NCBI GenBank assembly: GCA_013399115.1 | Contig: VXAA01000116.1 | Span: 320,322-384,321 of the forward strand | DNA from: Anseranas semipalmata | Lineage: Eukaryota; Chordata; Aves; Anseriformes; Anseranatidae | Reading direction: 5' to 3' | Length of the DNA: 64,000 nt | Shown here: positions 26,978 through 39,501 of the stretch, piece after piece | Layout: each line of letters opens with the position of its first letter | Numbering within the stretch: the first letter of the stretch is position 1 | Made by a program: the position numbers and the translations under genes | Notes under the pieces: model-generated | Databases searched by the model: none | What the model saw: the letters and a program-made list of their open reading frames with translations, nothing else | Told to the model about the DNA's origin: nothing

Positions 26978-29330
26978 GAAATAGTTTTGACAGGGCTGTG
27001 TTCCAAAAAAATAGCTTTCTAGCTGTGGAAAAATGTATATTATACATTAAGATAGAAACTTTAAAAGTAAAGAGAAAAATTTTCACTGGTCAATTTTGAG
27101 ATAATGTGGGGGATTCTGTTAATGAAAACGTGAAGAAAGCACGTAGGTAGACACGGTGGTGTTTCCCTTATGGTCGTATGTATATACATCTTAAAACTGA
27201 AGTGCATAGTCCAGGTGTAAAAGATGAGGATGGACTTGCATGATTTTTGGGTTCCTTTGAAACAATTCGGGTTTCCCAAATATGTTTGAACTTGGAGATT
27301 ATGTATTTCATCAAGCATACCTGGACAGCTTCACGTTTATCGAAATAATTTTAAGCAAAGAGCTTCTGTAAAATAGAATCAAAGACACCTGGCCTTTGAT
27401 CTAAATCCAACTTTAACTTGGTTTTGAGACCAAGCAGGAGATTTTCTTGGACAGTTGCTACTGGGAAGGAATTTTAAATGAAATGATTGTCTTGATGGTA
27501 GATTTCCCGTCGGGCTGCTGCTGTAAAGCTACCTGACCTACCTCACTAAATTATGTTTTAATAGCAGAGACTACTGTGGTCTTTGGTATTTATGCTTCTG
27601 CTGTATATTATATCTGCCAAGTTGCAGGTAAACCTCTAATATATGAGCACACTTTTTCTACCAACAGCAGTAATGGAATGTTGTCTCTTGTGTATAAGCT
27701 GTCACTACTGAACAAGTGTTACTGCCTTTAAAATCTGAAAATTTGAGAAATATTTTCAGGTCTGTCTTTGTGGTATGTAGCACCGTAATTGTCACAACTG
27801 CAAAATCATATTCCCCCACTTCTGTTTGAAAGACTTTCTGTCCTGGGGAAAAAAACTTGTTCACAACAATAATAAAGTAAATTTATAATGATTACTTTTT
27901 ATCTATTGTGTCCCTGTATTGCAGAGCAAAGGGCATTTTAAATAAAAGGTTTTTCAGCATGACCTGGAGGCAAGAATTCCTATGCCTGCTTCCCTTTTAG
28001 TTCTCCAAATAAGACTTTCAGTGGCTCCTGAGAGTTACAAATGCAATAATTATCCTCCCTATTCATGGTTTAGACTTTATCATAACATTATTCTCTTTTT
28101 ACTCTAAGCTGTTTTAAACACCTTCAGATCATTTATCCAGCTGCATTCATGTCCTTACCATGTCCAATATAATGCATGCCTTATCATCTTGTGGTTCACA
28201 TTGAAAGCTAATTCTTTTATCTTTTCAACTAATCTCCTGGCATTACTGTGAAGATAAATCCCTAATCTCCCTCTCCCTGCTTTTCTGAAGTGACTTTTTT
28301 CTTTGACATGTTGTTCACTGTTGCTACAGGTACTTTACCTCTCTTGCTACAGAAATTTTGTATAAGTTTCTTAATTATTTTCTTGTTACAACTTGAAATT
28401 TGAATTTTGTACCATAAAGTTTTCATTGGCTCTCTTCTGTTTACCAGTCAACATCCCGTAGGTGGTTTACAGTCATGTCCTGTAATCTGTATGGGGAGCA
28501 CATTTCAGGAAGAAGGGAATAAGGAAACTTTTTGTAAAACATGTTTTTTAAAAAGTTTACAAGAAGATCCACATACATACACCAGAAAACCACGTGCACA
28601 GCTTATCCTCTCAGCAGTATTTTTTACCATTATTTCTCACTCCAGTTTGTGAAGCACCTTCAGTCCTAAGTAAAATATTGCAATCTACTGAACAAAGGTA
28701 GGACAAAGTAACAAACAGAATCTCAAATAGATTGTTAATAAAATAAAGGTTGACAAAGGAAAGAATTTAAAACAGGTAGGAGATGGATGGGCAGAACTGT
28801 ACCAAAGAATGCAGCGGTGTAGGGGGAATTGAGAGGAATGTAGGCAGAGACAACACCCACATGGAAATGTGTTGTACGGGAAAGAGTTGGTCTCACCCAA
28901 AAGTCCTGTAGCCACCAGCATGAGGAGATTTGAAAACATCTTGGGATTAAATTGCTATGCACCTTCACTTCTATACAATGCAGTGCTCTCAGTTTGTTTT
29001 GTGCTTCTGTCTTGGTTACAACCCCATCTCCTTTTTTCCTGACTCTAATGTTCATTCTGTTGTTTTCTTATGTATTTTAAATGCTTTAAAAGCTGGTCTG
29101 TTTTCCTGTAATTTTAAATACCTAAGACCATAGCAACTGAAATTAGAAGTGCAAAATCTCCACAATTTAGTGGGAAAATGTTTAGCTTTATGTGCTATCA
29201 GCTGAACTGTTTTTTGAGACCATGGCCTTCTTGATGTTGCTCACATTCTTCATGGTTACAAACAGATGAATAAAATATATGTTAAATTATGTTTTTGTCT
29301 AAAGCTTTAGAAGAAACATCCTAGTTAAAC

Positions 29331-29379
29331 AAAGGCTTAGGAATTGATTTAAAGGCTTAGGAATTGATTTAAAAGGCTT
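29331..29379. repeat. 20-bp tandem duplication, about 2.4 copies
   Basis: The unit AAAGGCTTAGGAATTGATTT occurs at 29331-29350 and again, identically, at 29351-29370. A partial copy follows with one extra A. Perfect identity suggests a recent replication-slippage event. Confidence 0.9.
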
Positions 29380-29957
29380 GATATTATCTTTGTAAAGTAG
29401 ATGCCCTTTGCAACTGTTCTATTTCAAAAGGTTACATTTGATTTTAAAAATCTCCCTGAGAAATTACTTTCTCAAGATAACAGCACTTCTGAAGTGCAGC
29501 TTCTACCTTAACTTTTATAAGTTATATAAAACTTTTATAAACTTTTGAAGCAAATGGGAGGTTTCTGTTGTCTCCTTAGTTGTAAGGAAGAGATTTTAGT
29601 GCATGGATATATATCAAGTATGGCGGTACATTCAGCTTATCTAGCTAATCTTCAGCTAAGGAAGCTGCAATTCCCTTTTCAAGTCCCTTTCCTTTTATTT
29701 CTTGAACCCCCACTTTGTCATATGCACACTCTTCAGTTCGATTTTTCTCTCTTCTACAGCATATTGCTCATTCCACCCTGTATTTTAGTGCTATGTTCAT
29801 CCTTGCTTACTCGTGCTTTTCTCTCTTCCAATATTAGACAATGCTAGAAATGGTCATATTTTGCCCTCAGCCCTTTAGTGGTAGCTTTGGTGGAAAAAGA
29901 GGGGAAGCCATCTTAAGTGAAAATACAGAAAGCACAGGGAGACAGCTGGTACTGGAG

Positions 29958-29975
29958 AAAAAAAAAAAAAAAAAA
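29958..29975. repeat. poly-A tract (18)
   Basis: A homopolymer inside LRP12 intron 2. It extends a short open frame in the surrounding DNA but shows no sign of a retroposed gene. Confidence 0.8.
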
Positions 29976-32356
29976 GGCCAAAGAACCTTGAATACTAGTA
30001 AAACTGGAAGTTTTTGGAGTGCTCTGAAAACACCAGTTTGGTTATACAGCCTTTCCATGTGGAATTTCTTTACTTGTGTGACAAGTAAAACTTACTGCTT
30101 GTACTACTGCGGGGACTGGACTGAGAAGTGATAGCTGTCAGGGAGCGCTGTGCCAGCATAGGAAGTTGCAAAGCTAATTGCGTAGTAATTGACAATTGAT
30201 AGCTGTGTTTGGAGGTTTCTATTTAACAGACGCATGCTATACATATATTTATAGCATGCTGAAGGCTTTGGAGGTAAACTTTGTAAAATTGAATGAACAT
30301 ATGTTGAGTGGATTATTTTGGTGCTCTAGGATGAGGCTATCCTCTTTTTAGCTGTCAGGCAAATTTAAAAGCTTCCTCAGAGATTCTTGATGGCAAAATC
30401 TAATGTGTCAGTTTGTAAATATCCAAAAACAGATGAATGCTCTAATAATATAAATTTCACCTGAAGGCAGTTTATTTTAAGCTGAGCTCTATTTCAGTAG
30501 CAACCAAGGAGCGTGTGGAATAGCTTGCCAACATCTGTAAGCTTGGTACAAAACATTTTACACTCTTTAACTATTTTTTGCATGTGTTTTAGTTTCATAC
30601 CTATCAAAAATAATATTTTATTTCAATGTTTAATTGTGAAGTTTTTCTTTCCAGTCCTTCCATTTCTTGTCTGAACAGATGCAAAATGTATCCAGGTCGC
30701 TCGTTCAAGAGTAGTGTTCCAAAATACTGTGGTGTTTGAGCACCACCTATAGGGTCTCCTGGAAATGAAAACAAGAAGGCTTCCAGCGAATAGTTAATTA
30801 ACTATTCAAATACAATTCTATCTTTCTGCATTTTGAGACTTTTTCTTTCCAAGGTATTTTGACAGTTCCTACATTTTATGGCCAAAGTATGCTTCTGCTT
30901 CACTGTGCAGCGTGAATTAGGCTATAATAAGAAACATTTGAAAAACTTTTTAAAGTAATATTGTCTTACAACTCCAGTTGAAAGCAGTAAATTTACTGAG
31001 TTCTATTTTTGTTTCTAAGTTGATATATTCAAGCTCATAAAGAAAATGTTGGCGTATGACTGTTTTTGTCTTTTAATCCTTTTAAACCTATTTTTAGAAA
31101 TGTTTGTTAGACCATATTAAAATACTTGTAAGTAATAACAATCATGTAAGAATATAACTTGTATTGTATTAGAGCTGTCCAATGATTTGATGTCCCCGTA
31201 CTCTTGAAAAATGATCTAAAAACTTGATTGTGGATAAAAATAGGAAAAAAAAAAAAGAATAACCTGTTTACAAATTACATTATTGCAACTTATTTTTAGT
31301 AATTGTATTTTTACAAATGCAGTTTATTCTTACTCATGTTTGTTCACTGTGCCAATTCTGATTTGTCATTTTCATCAAACATATTCAAAATTTTAAACAT
31401 TCTAAAGCTTTTTTGTTCATCAGATAATGATGAAAATGCCGCCTGATTTGTCATAGTTCTTGTGTTTAAACTACTTCTGTGCGTAACTGTTGGCTCTATC
31501 GGTAAACTTATAGAGCCCACAAGTTTTGGAAGAGCAATGATGAAAGTTTAAAATAAAAGCATGGCGGGCAATTATTTTTAATGTGTTTTCTGACCTCTGA
31601 AACTTACTGGGTCATAATTTCAAGCCCTGTAGTGAGAGCATTCTGGCCTTCTTATCTATGTGAAGGCTGTGAATATGGTATATGACAACTGTTGGATATA
31701 AGGCTGTTAAGGAGGAAAGAAAAAACATCACAAAATTAATGAGCACATTACTTGAAATAAAATCAGCAGAGCTAAGAACACTCCAGTGAAAGGAACAAGC
31801 AACTGAGTTAAGGCCATTGCAGAAAGCTACTCCTATAATAAAGTAAGAATACAAATGGCTTAGTTACTCCAGTTGCACAGAATTGGTCCTATAAATATAA
31901 GCTTCCCAATCCATTATCAGAAATGTAGGTATGCAAGTCCCTCTTAAAAATAATATCTTGTAAACCTAACTTTTAATATTTATAAATGAAGTATGCTGCA
32001 GTAAGTGCTCTTTGCCATCAAAGCACTGGGAATCACATGAATGAAGATCATGTCCATGCCAAGGTCTGGAAGGGGGTATTGAAATGATGGCCAGGCACTG
32101 GGTCTTTGTAAGACAGGAAATTTCAGCTACTGGATTATTTTCTTTTAATTTATTTTTCACCTTCTAATGCATTTATCGGTATAAGGTGTAAACGCATAGT
32201 TAAATTGAACCGAATCTTTGTGAAGGCTAAAAAATAAGATTAGGAAATACAAAATATTTCACTGAATAAAGATGTCAAAGTCAGTATATATTAATATGTT
32301 TTTTAAAAATGTAATAAACTGTAGTACACTGACATTAATATAAACTTCTGCACTGG

Positions 32357-32740
32357 TGTAGTGGTTTTACCCTGCCNNNNNNNNNNNNNNNNNNNNNNNN
32401 NNNNNNNNNNNNNNNNNNNNNNNNNNNNNNNNNNNNNNNNNNNNNNNNNNNNNNNNNNNNNNNNNNNNNNNNNNNNNNNNNNNNNNNNNNNNNNNNNNNN
32501 NNNNNNNNNNNNNNNNNNNNNNNNNNNNNNNNNNNNNNNNNNNNNNNNNNNNNNNNNNNNNNNNNNNNNNNNNNNNNNNNNNNNNNNNNNNNNNNNNNNN
32601 NNNNNNNNNNNNNNNNNNNNNNNNNNNNNNNNNNNNNNNNNTGGTGTGATACCAGCGCTGTTCTAGCTACAAGTGCAGAGTACAATGCTATATGGGCTGC
32701 TGCAGGGAAAGTTAACTCTATCCCAGCCAGACCCAGTACA
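32357..32740 (+). mobile_element. solo LTR of an avian endogenous retrovirus, interior unsequenced
   Basis: The left end begins TGTAGTGGTTTTACCCTGCC and the right end finishes with a segment containing GTTAACTCTATCCCAGCCAG and closing in CAGTACA, giving TG...CA ends. Both ends resemble an LTR family that I recall as common in many non-galliform birds. The element is bracketed by a perfect 5-bp target-site duplication, ACTGG at 32352-32356 and 32741-32745, as expected for an integrated retroviral LTR. Bases 32377-32641 are N, so the true length and subfamily are unknown. No viral coding region is visible, and with one left end, one right end and a short gap a solo LTR is most likely. A longer provirus collapsed into the gap cannot be excluded. 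Confidence 0.8.
32377..32641. other. assembly gap (265 N)
   Basis: A run of undetermined bases inside the LTR. Its length may be an estimate. A repeat copy present many times in the genome is a typical cause of such a gap. Confidence 1.
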
Positions 32741-32952
32741 ACTGGAAACATTGGAAGACAACTGCCAGCTGATGTATTATGACCTGTGTCCATTATCAGC
32801 TACTTTAGACATTTGTTTTTATTGCTACCTCATCTTAACTCACTGTGATATTTTCCTTGATAAGTGCTGATGATTGATTTTGTCCTACTGGCTTTTAAAA
32901 ATATAATTAATCAAATTGCTTTCTATGTGCTTTCTATATGTGTATTTTTTAG

Positions 32953-33088
32953 CTTGTGGAGATATTCCAGAACAAATCCGATCACCGAGTGGGACAATCA
33001 CAAGTCCAGGGTGGCCCTCTGAGTATCCTGCTCGAATCAACTGTAGCTGGTACATCCATGCAAACCCAGGGGAGATCATTACTATAAG
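32953..33088 (+). CDS. LRP12: LRP12 coding exon 3 (first half of CUB1)
   Basis: This 136-bp exon starts with two bases of a split alanine codon and ends two bases into a serine codon, before GTAACAG. It encodes the start of the first CUB domain: the opening ACGDIPEQIRSPSGTITSPG, then the CUB-typical WPSEYPARINCSW and the NPGEIITI strand. The cysteines sit where CUB1 of LRP12 has them. CUB domains mediate extracellular protein contacts. The phase fits exon 2, and would also fit direct joining to exon 1 when exon 2 is skipped. The LTR ends only 212 bp upstream of this exon. Confidence 0.96.
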
Positions 33089-34948
33089 GTAACAGTGGTT
33101 CTGTATTAACCACATGGAGTGAAGAAGTACTGACTAGGCATTTTTAACTGGTCAGTTGTACGTACTAATTTCTTCTACCCTCCTTATAAAAATAGGATTT
33201 CTGTTTTGTCTGTTTTTTTACCTTTCATTTTATCTGAGTTGCTGTGACACAGCCATGTAGCGTTTGTTTTCTGAACCTTCTTTGCTTCCATGTATAGGGA
33301 AAAAAAATAGATTTTTTTTTTCAAATTATGGCAACACACAACTTCTGTTAAAAGCAGTAAGAGCTATTAGATGATTGAAATAGCATCCATTTCCATTCAG
33401 TATTACAGAAGCAAGAGCTAACTCTTTCTGAAGAATAGTAAATCTGGGACAAATATGAGCACTTCTAAAAATATGGTTCTAAATTTACATAAGTTAATGA
33501 GAGACTGACTCTGGCTTTTTTTCCTTAATTTTAAGAGGCTATAAACAAAATGCTAATATATATTCTATATATATTCTATTATATATATTGTGACATATTG
33601 TAACAGTGTCAATATCCTTTCAAAACTACAGAGTTGGAGACTAGAATAAGTTTCTGTATGCTCATTTATTTGATCTCTTTTTAATTTCTCTGAAATATAA
33701 GAATCTTGCATTCAAAAATGTGCATGGGAAGTTCTGTAATGCTTCATTACTACGAAATCTCATGGTGTGCTTAAAAGTGACAGGGAATAAGTAGTAAATC
33801 AATAGATACAATTGTGGTTTTGGAAGTGCTGACTCCCCACAGTTTCAGGTACCTTGTAACATTTGGAAAGAAGTAATATAAAAAAGTTGTTCAAGTTCTC
33901 ATCAGTTCATTCCCCATTACTGCCACAAAGGAAATCTAGGTTTGTTTTAGCATCAAGATACAAGTTAGTACTGCTTCATACGCAGCTCGTACTCCTGATT
34001 ATGAAACTACATTAACTGCAGATTTACTTCAGTTTCTAGTACAGACCTGCTGACCTAAGAAGAAGCTCTTCATTAGGAAATACCTGCTTTGACATCAGTT
34101 ACTTCTTTAAAGTACTCCTTTTTAATTTAAACAGTCTTTCTACTAGATATTAAACTGGCATAAACAATGCAGAGTAGGTAGAATTGCACATCTATTAGAA
34201 TGCTTTCTAAAATTTTTCATACAATTTATTTTTAATAAAACTCCTTTTTTTCTCTCACATTGTCTTCTTCTACTCATCTTCCTAGCACACATTTCACATT
34301 TCATTTCTGGTTTACTGCTCTGTTGTCTGTGCTGACCTGCTTTGCCCAGACTATCTCCCCTTCGCACTTGATTACCATGGCAGCATGTCTTTATATAGCT
34401 GTAGTCAGAGCTTGGGTAATATCTTCCATGACATATCCATTGGGTAACTGAGTAACGTGACTGAGGGCAACTCTTATCTTAAATAGTAGTTTTGAACAAT
34501 TTAGCTGGACTTGCACTGTCAAGTCATATCATTGGCTAAGTGTAGCATTAGTTAAAGTTCTGCTGAAATTTGGTTTAAATAAAATCACTTAGTGGTATAT
34601 GTAAGTCATTACATGCGTCTCAAAATGCAATTTCACAAATACAATTATTTAAATCTTTCATTAAAGTGAAAGATGTATTTATTTATTTATTTATTTTAGC
34701 AAAACCGAGCTTTTTAAGTAGTGGATGCAACATTGTGGTTGACAGAATGGACTCTTGCAATCATTGTAACATAAGAGTATCATCACCATGAGGTTGAATT
34801 GTATTCTTACCTGCACAGAGAAGCCATTCTTTTTATTTCAGACCAGAAAAGTACTTTCAACTAATTTCCATTTTTATGTGTAGTAGTTTGTCAGCTTGGT
34901 TGGGTAATATCCAGTTCAGTAGCAAGTTTGACCTCTTTTCTCTTTCAG
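33089..34948 (+). other. LRP12: LRP12 intron 3
   Basis: This intron runs from a GTAACA donor to the acceptor TCTCTTTCAG. It is A+T-rich, with a (TA)-rich stretch near 33556-33594 and a (TATT)n run at 34676-34697. I saw no other feature. Confidence 0.85.
34676..34697. repeat. (TATT)n microsatellite
   Basis: About five tandem TATT units, read directly, in LRP12 intron 3. Confidence 0.85.
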
Positions 34949-35151
34949 CTTTCAAGATTTTGATGTTCAGGGATCACGCCGATGCAGCTCAGATTGGTTA
35001 ACAATTGGAAGCTACAAGAATATTGAAGGCTATAGAGCATGTGGCTCATCCATTCCTTCACCATACATCTCTTCACAGGATCATGTTTGGATCAGATTTC
35101 ATTCAGATGATAGCATCTCCAGAAAAGGCTTCAGATTAGCCTACTTTGCTG
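34949..35151 (+). CDS. LRP12: LRP12 coding exon 4 (second half of CUB1)
   Basis: This 203-bp exon completes the first CUB domain. It carries FQDFDVQGSRRC, SDWLTIG, YRACGSSIPSPYISSQDH, WIRFHSDD and the closing RLAYFAG. The aspartates and the final Phe-rich strand are typical of CUB domains, and the aligned length matches mammalian LRP12. It begins with the last base of the serine codon left by exon 3 and ends on one base of a glycine codon, before GTATGT. Both junctions are consistent. Confidence 0.97.
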
Positions 35152-38100
35152 GTATGTTTCAAATAATACATAGTACAATTTTACAGTTCCACTTTTTTCT
35201 TTTCTGGTTTAAGAACTATTTCCTTGTAGTAGGGTACAGTATATACATTTCCTGTAGTCAGTTCGGGCCTTACTGAAATCAAGGAAAATATACATCGTGT
35301 GAAGTATTTTAATCCCATCACAACTAAGCAGAATGAATGATTTGGGGAAAAAAAAACAGTTAATACTAGGCAACTGGAAGGGTTTTTTTTCACGTAGCCT
35401 AAGATTTGATTTTTTTTCATCAGAATAAAATTATTTTGTTAAATAGTTGAGTAGACTAAGTAGCATAAGTATGGCAAGAGAGGGAAGAAATAGTGTGGTT
35501 GGTTGTGGTTTTGTTTTGTTTTTTACATTTCTCACAGAAATTGTATCATTTCTTTCCTATCTCTGGAAGATATAATCTCTTTAAAAATAAAAAAATCATA
35601 TTCATATGATAGCTTACTTGAGCCAAGTACAGACATGGTTTTGTACCTGTGATTTTTTTCTTGGATAATTCAAGCATGCAATATAAGCTAGTTACCGTAG
35701 TAATATTTTGAGACTGTTTTCTGGGCAATTTTTGCTCTAGTAGTTGTTGCCCAGAGAGAGAAGAGGAAGCCCATCATGAGTAAAAACTAGTTCAAAACTG
35801 TTTTCTGGCCTTATGAGGTAGCAGGATTTTATATAATAGCATGATCATAGTGTTCTAAGTCCTCCTCATTAAAAATACTGGATTAGGTTCTTTGTAATGG
35901 TTTGGGGTTCTCTTGCTCATGTATGTTTATGCTCCATTCTCTGGCCTGCTCCAAATCTCTGCACACCTACATTCAATCCCTCTCCAATGTAAAACCATTC
36001 ATACTCTCTTACACCTATCCACTGACACCGATGTTAAAAACTACTCCACCAACCATCAGTAAAAGCACTGATCTTTTCTAGCCTAACCCAGGTTTGCCCC
36101 TGTTCTGTGTTCTGCACTCTTTCTAATGGCTTCCTTCACCCTGTCAGAGCTCCTTCACAAACCTAAGGTTTCCAGGAGAGCTTATCCTTTTCTATTGCCC
36201 ATTTTTAAGCCTATGAAAAAGTTCCCTCTCTGCTTCAGCTCCTTGGAGTTTAGCAGGTCTGGGGAGAAGTCATGCAGCCATGCTTCTGATGCTGACTCAG
36301 CTTTCAGGGCGATGTTCCACCTGAGTTTTGCTTACTCTCACCAAAAAACATGAGCGGAAGAAAAAGCTACTGCCTAATCAGTAATCCTTCCCTACAGTTT
36401 CTGCTAACTGCCCACAGGCACACTGGGTGAGGCATTGGCTTCTGCCCCACTTGTCTCAGTGGGTACTCATCCCAGTGAGTACTCAGTGGCTCAGAGGAAA
36501 GGTAGTGTTCCTGCCTGGGGGTTTTGAGAATTGGGCAGGGGAGGCAAGCCACAGGCTTAATAGAGCCTGATCAATCTAGGAGTTAACGTGTACAAGTTTC
36601 AAATTCAAGGCCCAGGTTCATCCTAAGTATTTGCCATACTAATACTACATATGCTCTGTGTGTGTGTGTATTTATCAGAACAAGAAGATCATATAATTTA
36701 TACTAGATCTGTTCTTGTGTGCTGGTTTTTTTTTTTTTTTAATTAAATAATCATTCCCTAAAACTTAACCACTGGCTGAGTATGCTTTTCTATTTGCTCT
36801 CCTTTCACACAGTCAGTGAATTTGTTGACTTAAACACTCTTGAGCAGTTATCATAACATTTGTCACTCTTGTTGGTTCCATTTTTCCTGTATTCATTTTT
36901 TAAAAAGCCTTAACGTTTGTGAGATTTTTCAAATTCTGATATTGTTGATGCATCTTTTTTTTTTTTAATTGATTCTTTTTAATGCTTTCCAAGATACTGA
37001 AATAGTGAAAAAAAACAGAGATGTGATGTGACTTGACCTATCATAGCAGATTAGTTGCAGCAAGGGAAATCAGGACTAGATATGAGGAGTCTTACCACTT
37101 TGAGTGGTTCAGCACTGGAACTTTGAAAATACTTGATTGGGTAAGGCCCTGAACAACCGAATCAAACTTCACTTAGCCTTGTTATGAGCAGGTGGTTTGA
37201 GTAGGTGACATCCAGAGATCCCTTCCAATCTGAATTGTTTTGCTGTAAAGCAAGACAGAACCTGCTTCTTCTGGGAAAGTCTGCATTTCAGTAAGTTCGT
37301 CGTGCTCCCTTTACTGTTTCTTTTTTAAAACTGTAAGTACAGTGTTATTTAGGTTTAGTATGTATGTCTAAATTATTTCTTGAATTACTGCTGTGTACAA
37401 CCATCTGCATTGCAGATTTTTTAATGCTTTTTTGGAGGATTGACCGTGGCAGTTTGTTTTATAGCCAGTTTTACAGTCTGTACAGTCGTTCTTAGAAATT
37501 ACAGTGATTTTAAATGATACAGGGGTATTTGACTCAGCTAAGTTGTTACAGAGCTGAAATAAATTGCTTCCAAGGCCTACTTCAGTGTTCAACATGGATG
37601 GGACCTTAATAAATGAATCCTGAAAAAAAAAAGCTTGGTTAAAAACGTGGTAGTAGCCAGTAGGCCATATTTTCATAATATATAAAGGTGTCTGCTGACT
37701 TTTTTCAGAATTAAAAATAAAAAATCCATGCTTTCTGGACCACTACTTGCATCCTTAACGTTTAAAGCATAATTTTGTGCTTAGGCAAGTATATGCTTCT
37801 GCATTTCACTGCAGTTTCTCTCTTCATTGCTGGAGGAGAGGCAAGAGCAAACAGTGGGAAGAGAGTGAGGAGAAAGAGTTCTGTCTTAGGTTGGTGGTAA
37901 TAGGTAATCTTCTGCTGTCACTTTCTCTCTTGCTATAGATCCTTTTGTACAAAAGGTACAAAATAGGAACCTGCGAAAATGGGAGAGAGGGCTAACTGCT
38001 TTTACAAGAAAAAATTTGAGGAGGTAACTGCAGGACAAAATGTTTCTGTATTTAGAGTGTATGAGGAGAGAAACAGTCTCTTCCTAACTTATTTTTTTGC

Positions 38101-38399
38101 ACCTTAGAAACCAGATTTTTCAATCACTATGAAAGAGCATTGTTCTCTTGCATGGGTTAAAGTTATTTAACCAAAAGCAGCTAAAAATGAGGCTCATGCT
38201 GATGTGCTCACAGAACTTAGACTTGAAAAGCTGTTTTATCTTGAAACATATTGAAATGTGGATGATTTACAGAGATTATAAATAGTTGTTTTGCCATTCT
38301 GAACGACCTGGTGCAGCAAATAAATATGCAACACAAACCATAAAGTACTAAATTCTAAAAGGAGAATACATTTATAACTCTTTTTTCCCCTCTCCCCAG
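35152..38399 (+). other. LRP12: LRP12 intron 4
   Basis: This 3.2-kb intron ends in a pyrimidine tract and CCCCAG. It contains an old CR1 fragment at about 37050-37245, a short (TG)n run near 36659-36669 and poly-T runs near 36726-36740 and 36956-36966. The slightly G+C-richer section at about 35930-36560 shows no recognisable gene. Confidence 0.85.
37050..37245 (+). mobile_element. old CR1 LINE 3'-end fragment
   Basis: The fragment retains the tail order of CR1. A TTCAG/GACTAGATAT-like block is followed by CACTGGAAC, GGCCCTGAACAACC, a GAGCAGGTGGTTTGAGTAGGTGAC block, then CCAGAGATCCCTTCCAATCTG. Against the CR1 3' consensus I remember, it has many substitutions and an internal deletion, so it is old. 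It lies in sense orientation within LRP12 intron 4. Boundaries are approximate. Confidence 0.75.
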
Positions 38400-39501
38400 G
38401 AAAATCCGATGAACCAAATTGTGATTGTGACCAGTTTCATTGTGCTAATGGGAAGTGTATTCCAGAAACTTGGAAGTGTAATAATATGGATGAATGCGGA
38501 GACAACTCTGATGAAGAAATCTGTGCCAAAGCTAGTCCTCCAACAGCTTCTTCCTTTCAACCTTGTGCTAACAATCAGTTCCAGTGTCTTTCTCGCTTCA
38601 CCAAGCTTTACACTTGCCTTCCAGAATCTTTAAAATGTGATGGTAACATCGATTGTCTTGACCTAGGAGATGAAATAGACTGTGATGTGCCAACATGCGG
38701 GCAGTGGTTAAAATACTTTTATGGTACTTTCAGTTCTCCCAACTATCCTGACTTCTATCCACCTGGAAGCAACTGCACCTGGCTGATAGACACTGGTGAT
38801 CATCGCAAAGTAATTTTGCGATTCACAGATTTTAAACTTGATGGTACTGGTTATGGAGACTATGTCAAAATATATGATGGATTAGAGGAGAATCCACGGA
38901 GGCTGTTGCGTGTGCTAACAGCATTTGACTCTCATGCTCCCCTCACAGTTGTTTCATCCTCAGGACAGATAAGAGTGCATTTTTGTGCTGACAAAGTGAA
39001 TGCTGCAAGAGGATTCAATGCCACCTATCAAGTGGATGGCTTCTGTTTGCCCTGGGAAATTCCATGTGGTGGAAATTGGGGTTGCTACACAGAGCAGCAA
39101 CGCTGCGATGGCTACTGGCACTGTCCAAATGGAAGGGATGAAACCAACTGCACCATGTGCCAAAGAGATGAGTTTCCCTGTTCTCGAAACGGTGTTTGCT
39201 ACCCTCGTTCAGATCGCTGCAACTACCAGAATCATTGCCCTAATGGTTCAGATGAAAAAAATTGTTTCTTCTGTCAGCCAGGAAATTTTCATTGTAAAAA
39301 TAACCGCTGTGTGTTTGAGAGCTGGGTTTGTGATTCTCAAGATGACTGTGGTGATGGCAGTGATGAAGAGAATTGCCCAGTCATTGTGCCCACTAGAGTA
39401 ATAACTGCAGCTGTCATTGGGAGTCTTATTTGTGGACTGCTGCTTGTCATTGCACTGGGATGTACTTGTAAATTGTACTCACTCAGGATGTTTGAGCGAA
39501 G
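38400..39501 (+). CDS. LRP12: LRP12 coding exon 5 (LDLa1-2, CUB2, LDLa3-5, transmembrane)
   Basis: This single 1102-bp exon encodes most of the ectodomain. In order it has LDLa1 (about 38417-38525), LDLa2 (about 38562-38684, with a longer insert SRFTKLYTCLPESLKC), CUB2 (from the Cys at 38696 to about 39040), LDLa3 (39041-39151), LDLa4 (about 39156-39265) and LDLa5 (about 39269-39375). A transmembrane helix follows (about 39398-39469, beginning VITAAVIGSLICGLLLVI), then a basic stop-transfer segment ending FERR. Each LDLa keeps six cysteines and the acidic calcium-binding end, such as DGSDEENC. CUB2 contains an NCTWLID stretch, which is a likely N-glycosylation site. LRP12 is a type I membrane receptor of the LDL-receptor superfamily. 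Compared with the human sequence as I recall it, one residue is missing between LDLa1 and LDLa2; CUB2 to the membrane is nearly identical. Confidence 0.98.

Larger units (their letters stand above)
25443..32952 (+). other. LRP12: LRP12 intron 2
   Basis: This intron runs from GTAAGT to a T-rich tract and AG at 32951-32952. It is A+T-rich. It holds poly-A runs at 26961-26977 and 29958-29975, a 20-bp tandem duplication at 29331-29370, and the LTR with the assembly gap at 32357-32740. No other exon was recognised; the remaining small open frames look like chance. Confidence 0.85.

Noticed and set aside
32335..32793. Open frames running through the run of N
   Set aside because: The undetermined bases cannot contain stops, so the frames are artefacts of the assembly gap.
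39000..39401. Second long frame overlapping LRP12 exon 5
   Set aside because: It is the +1 shadow of the strongly conserved LRP12 frame.
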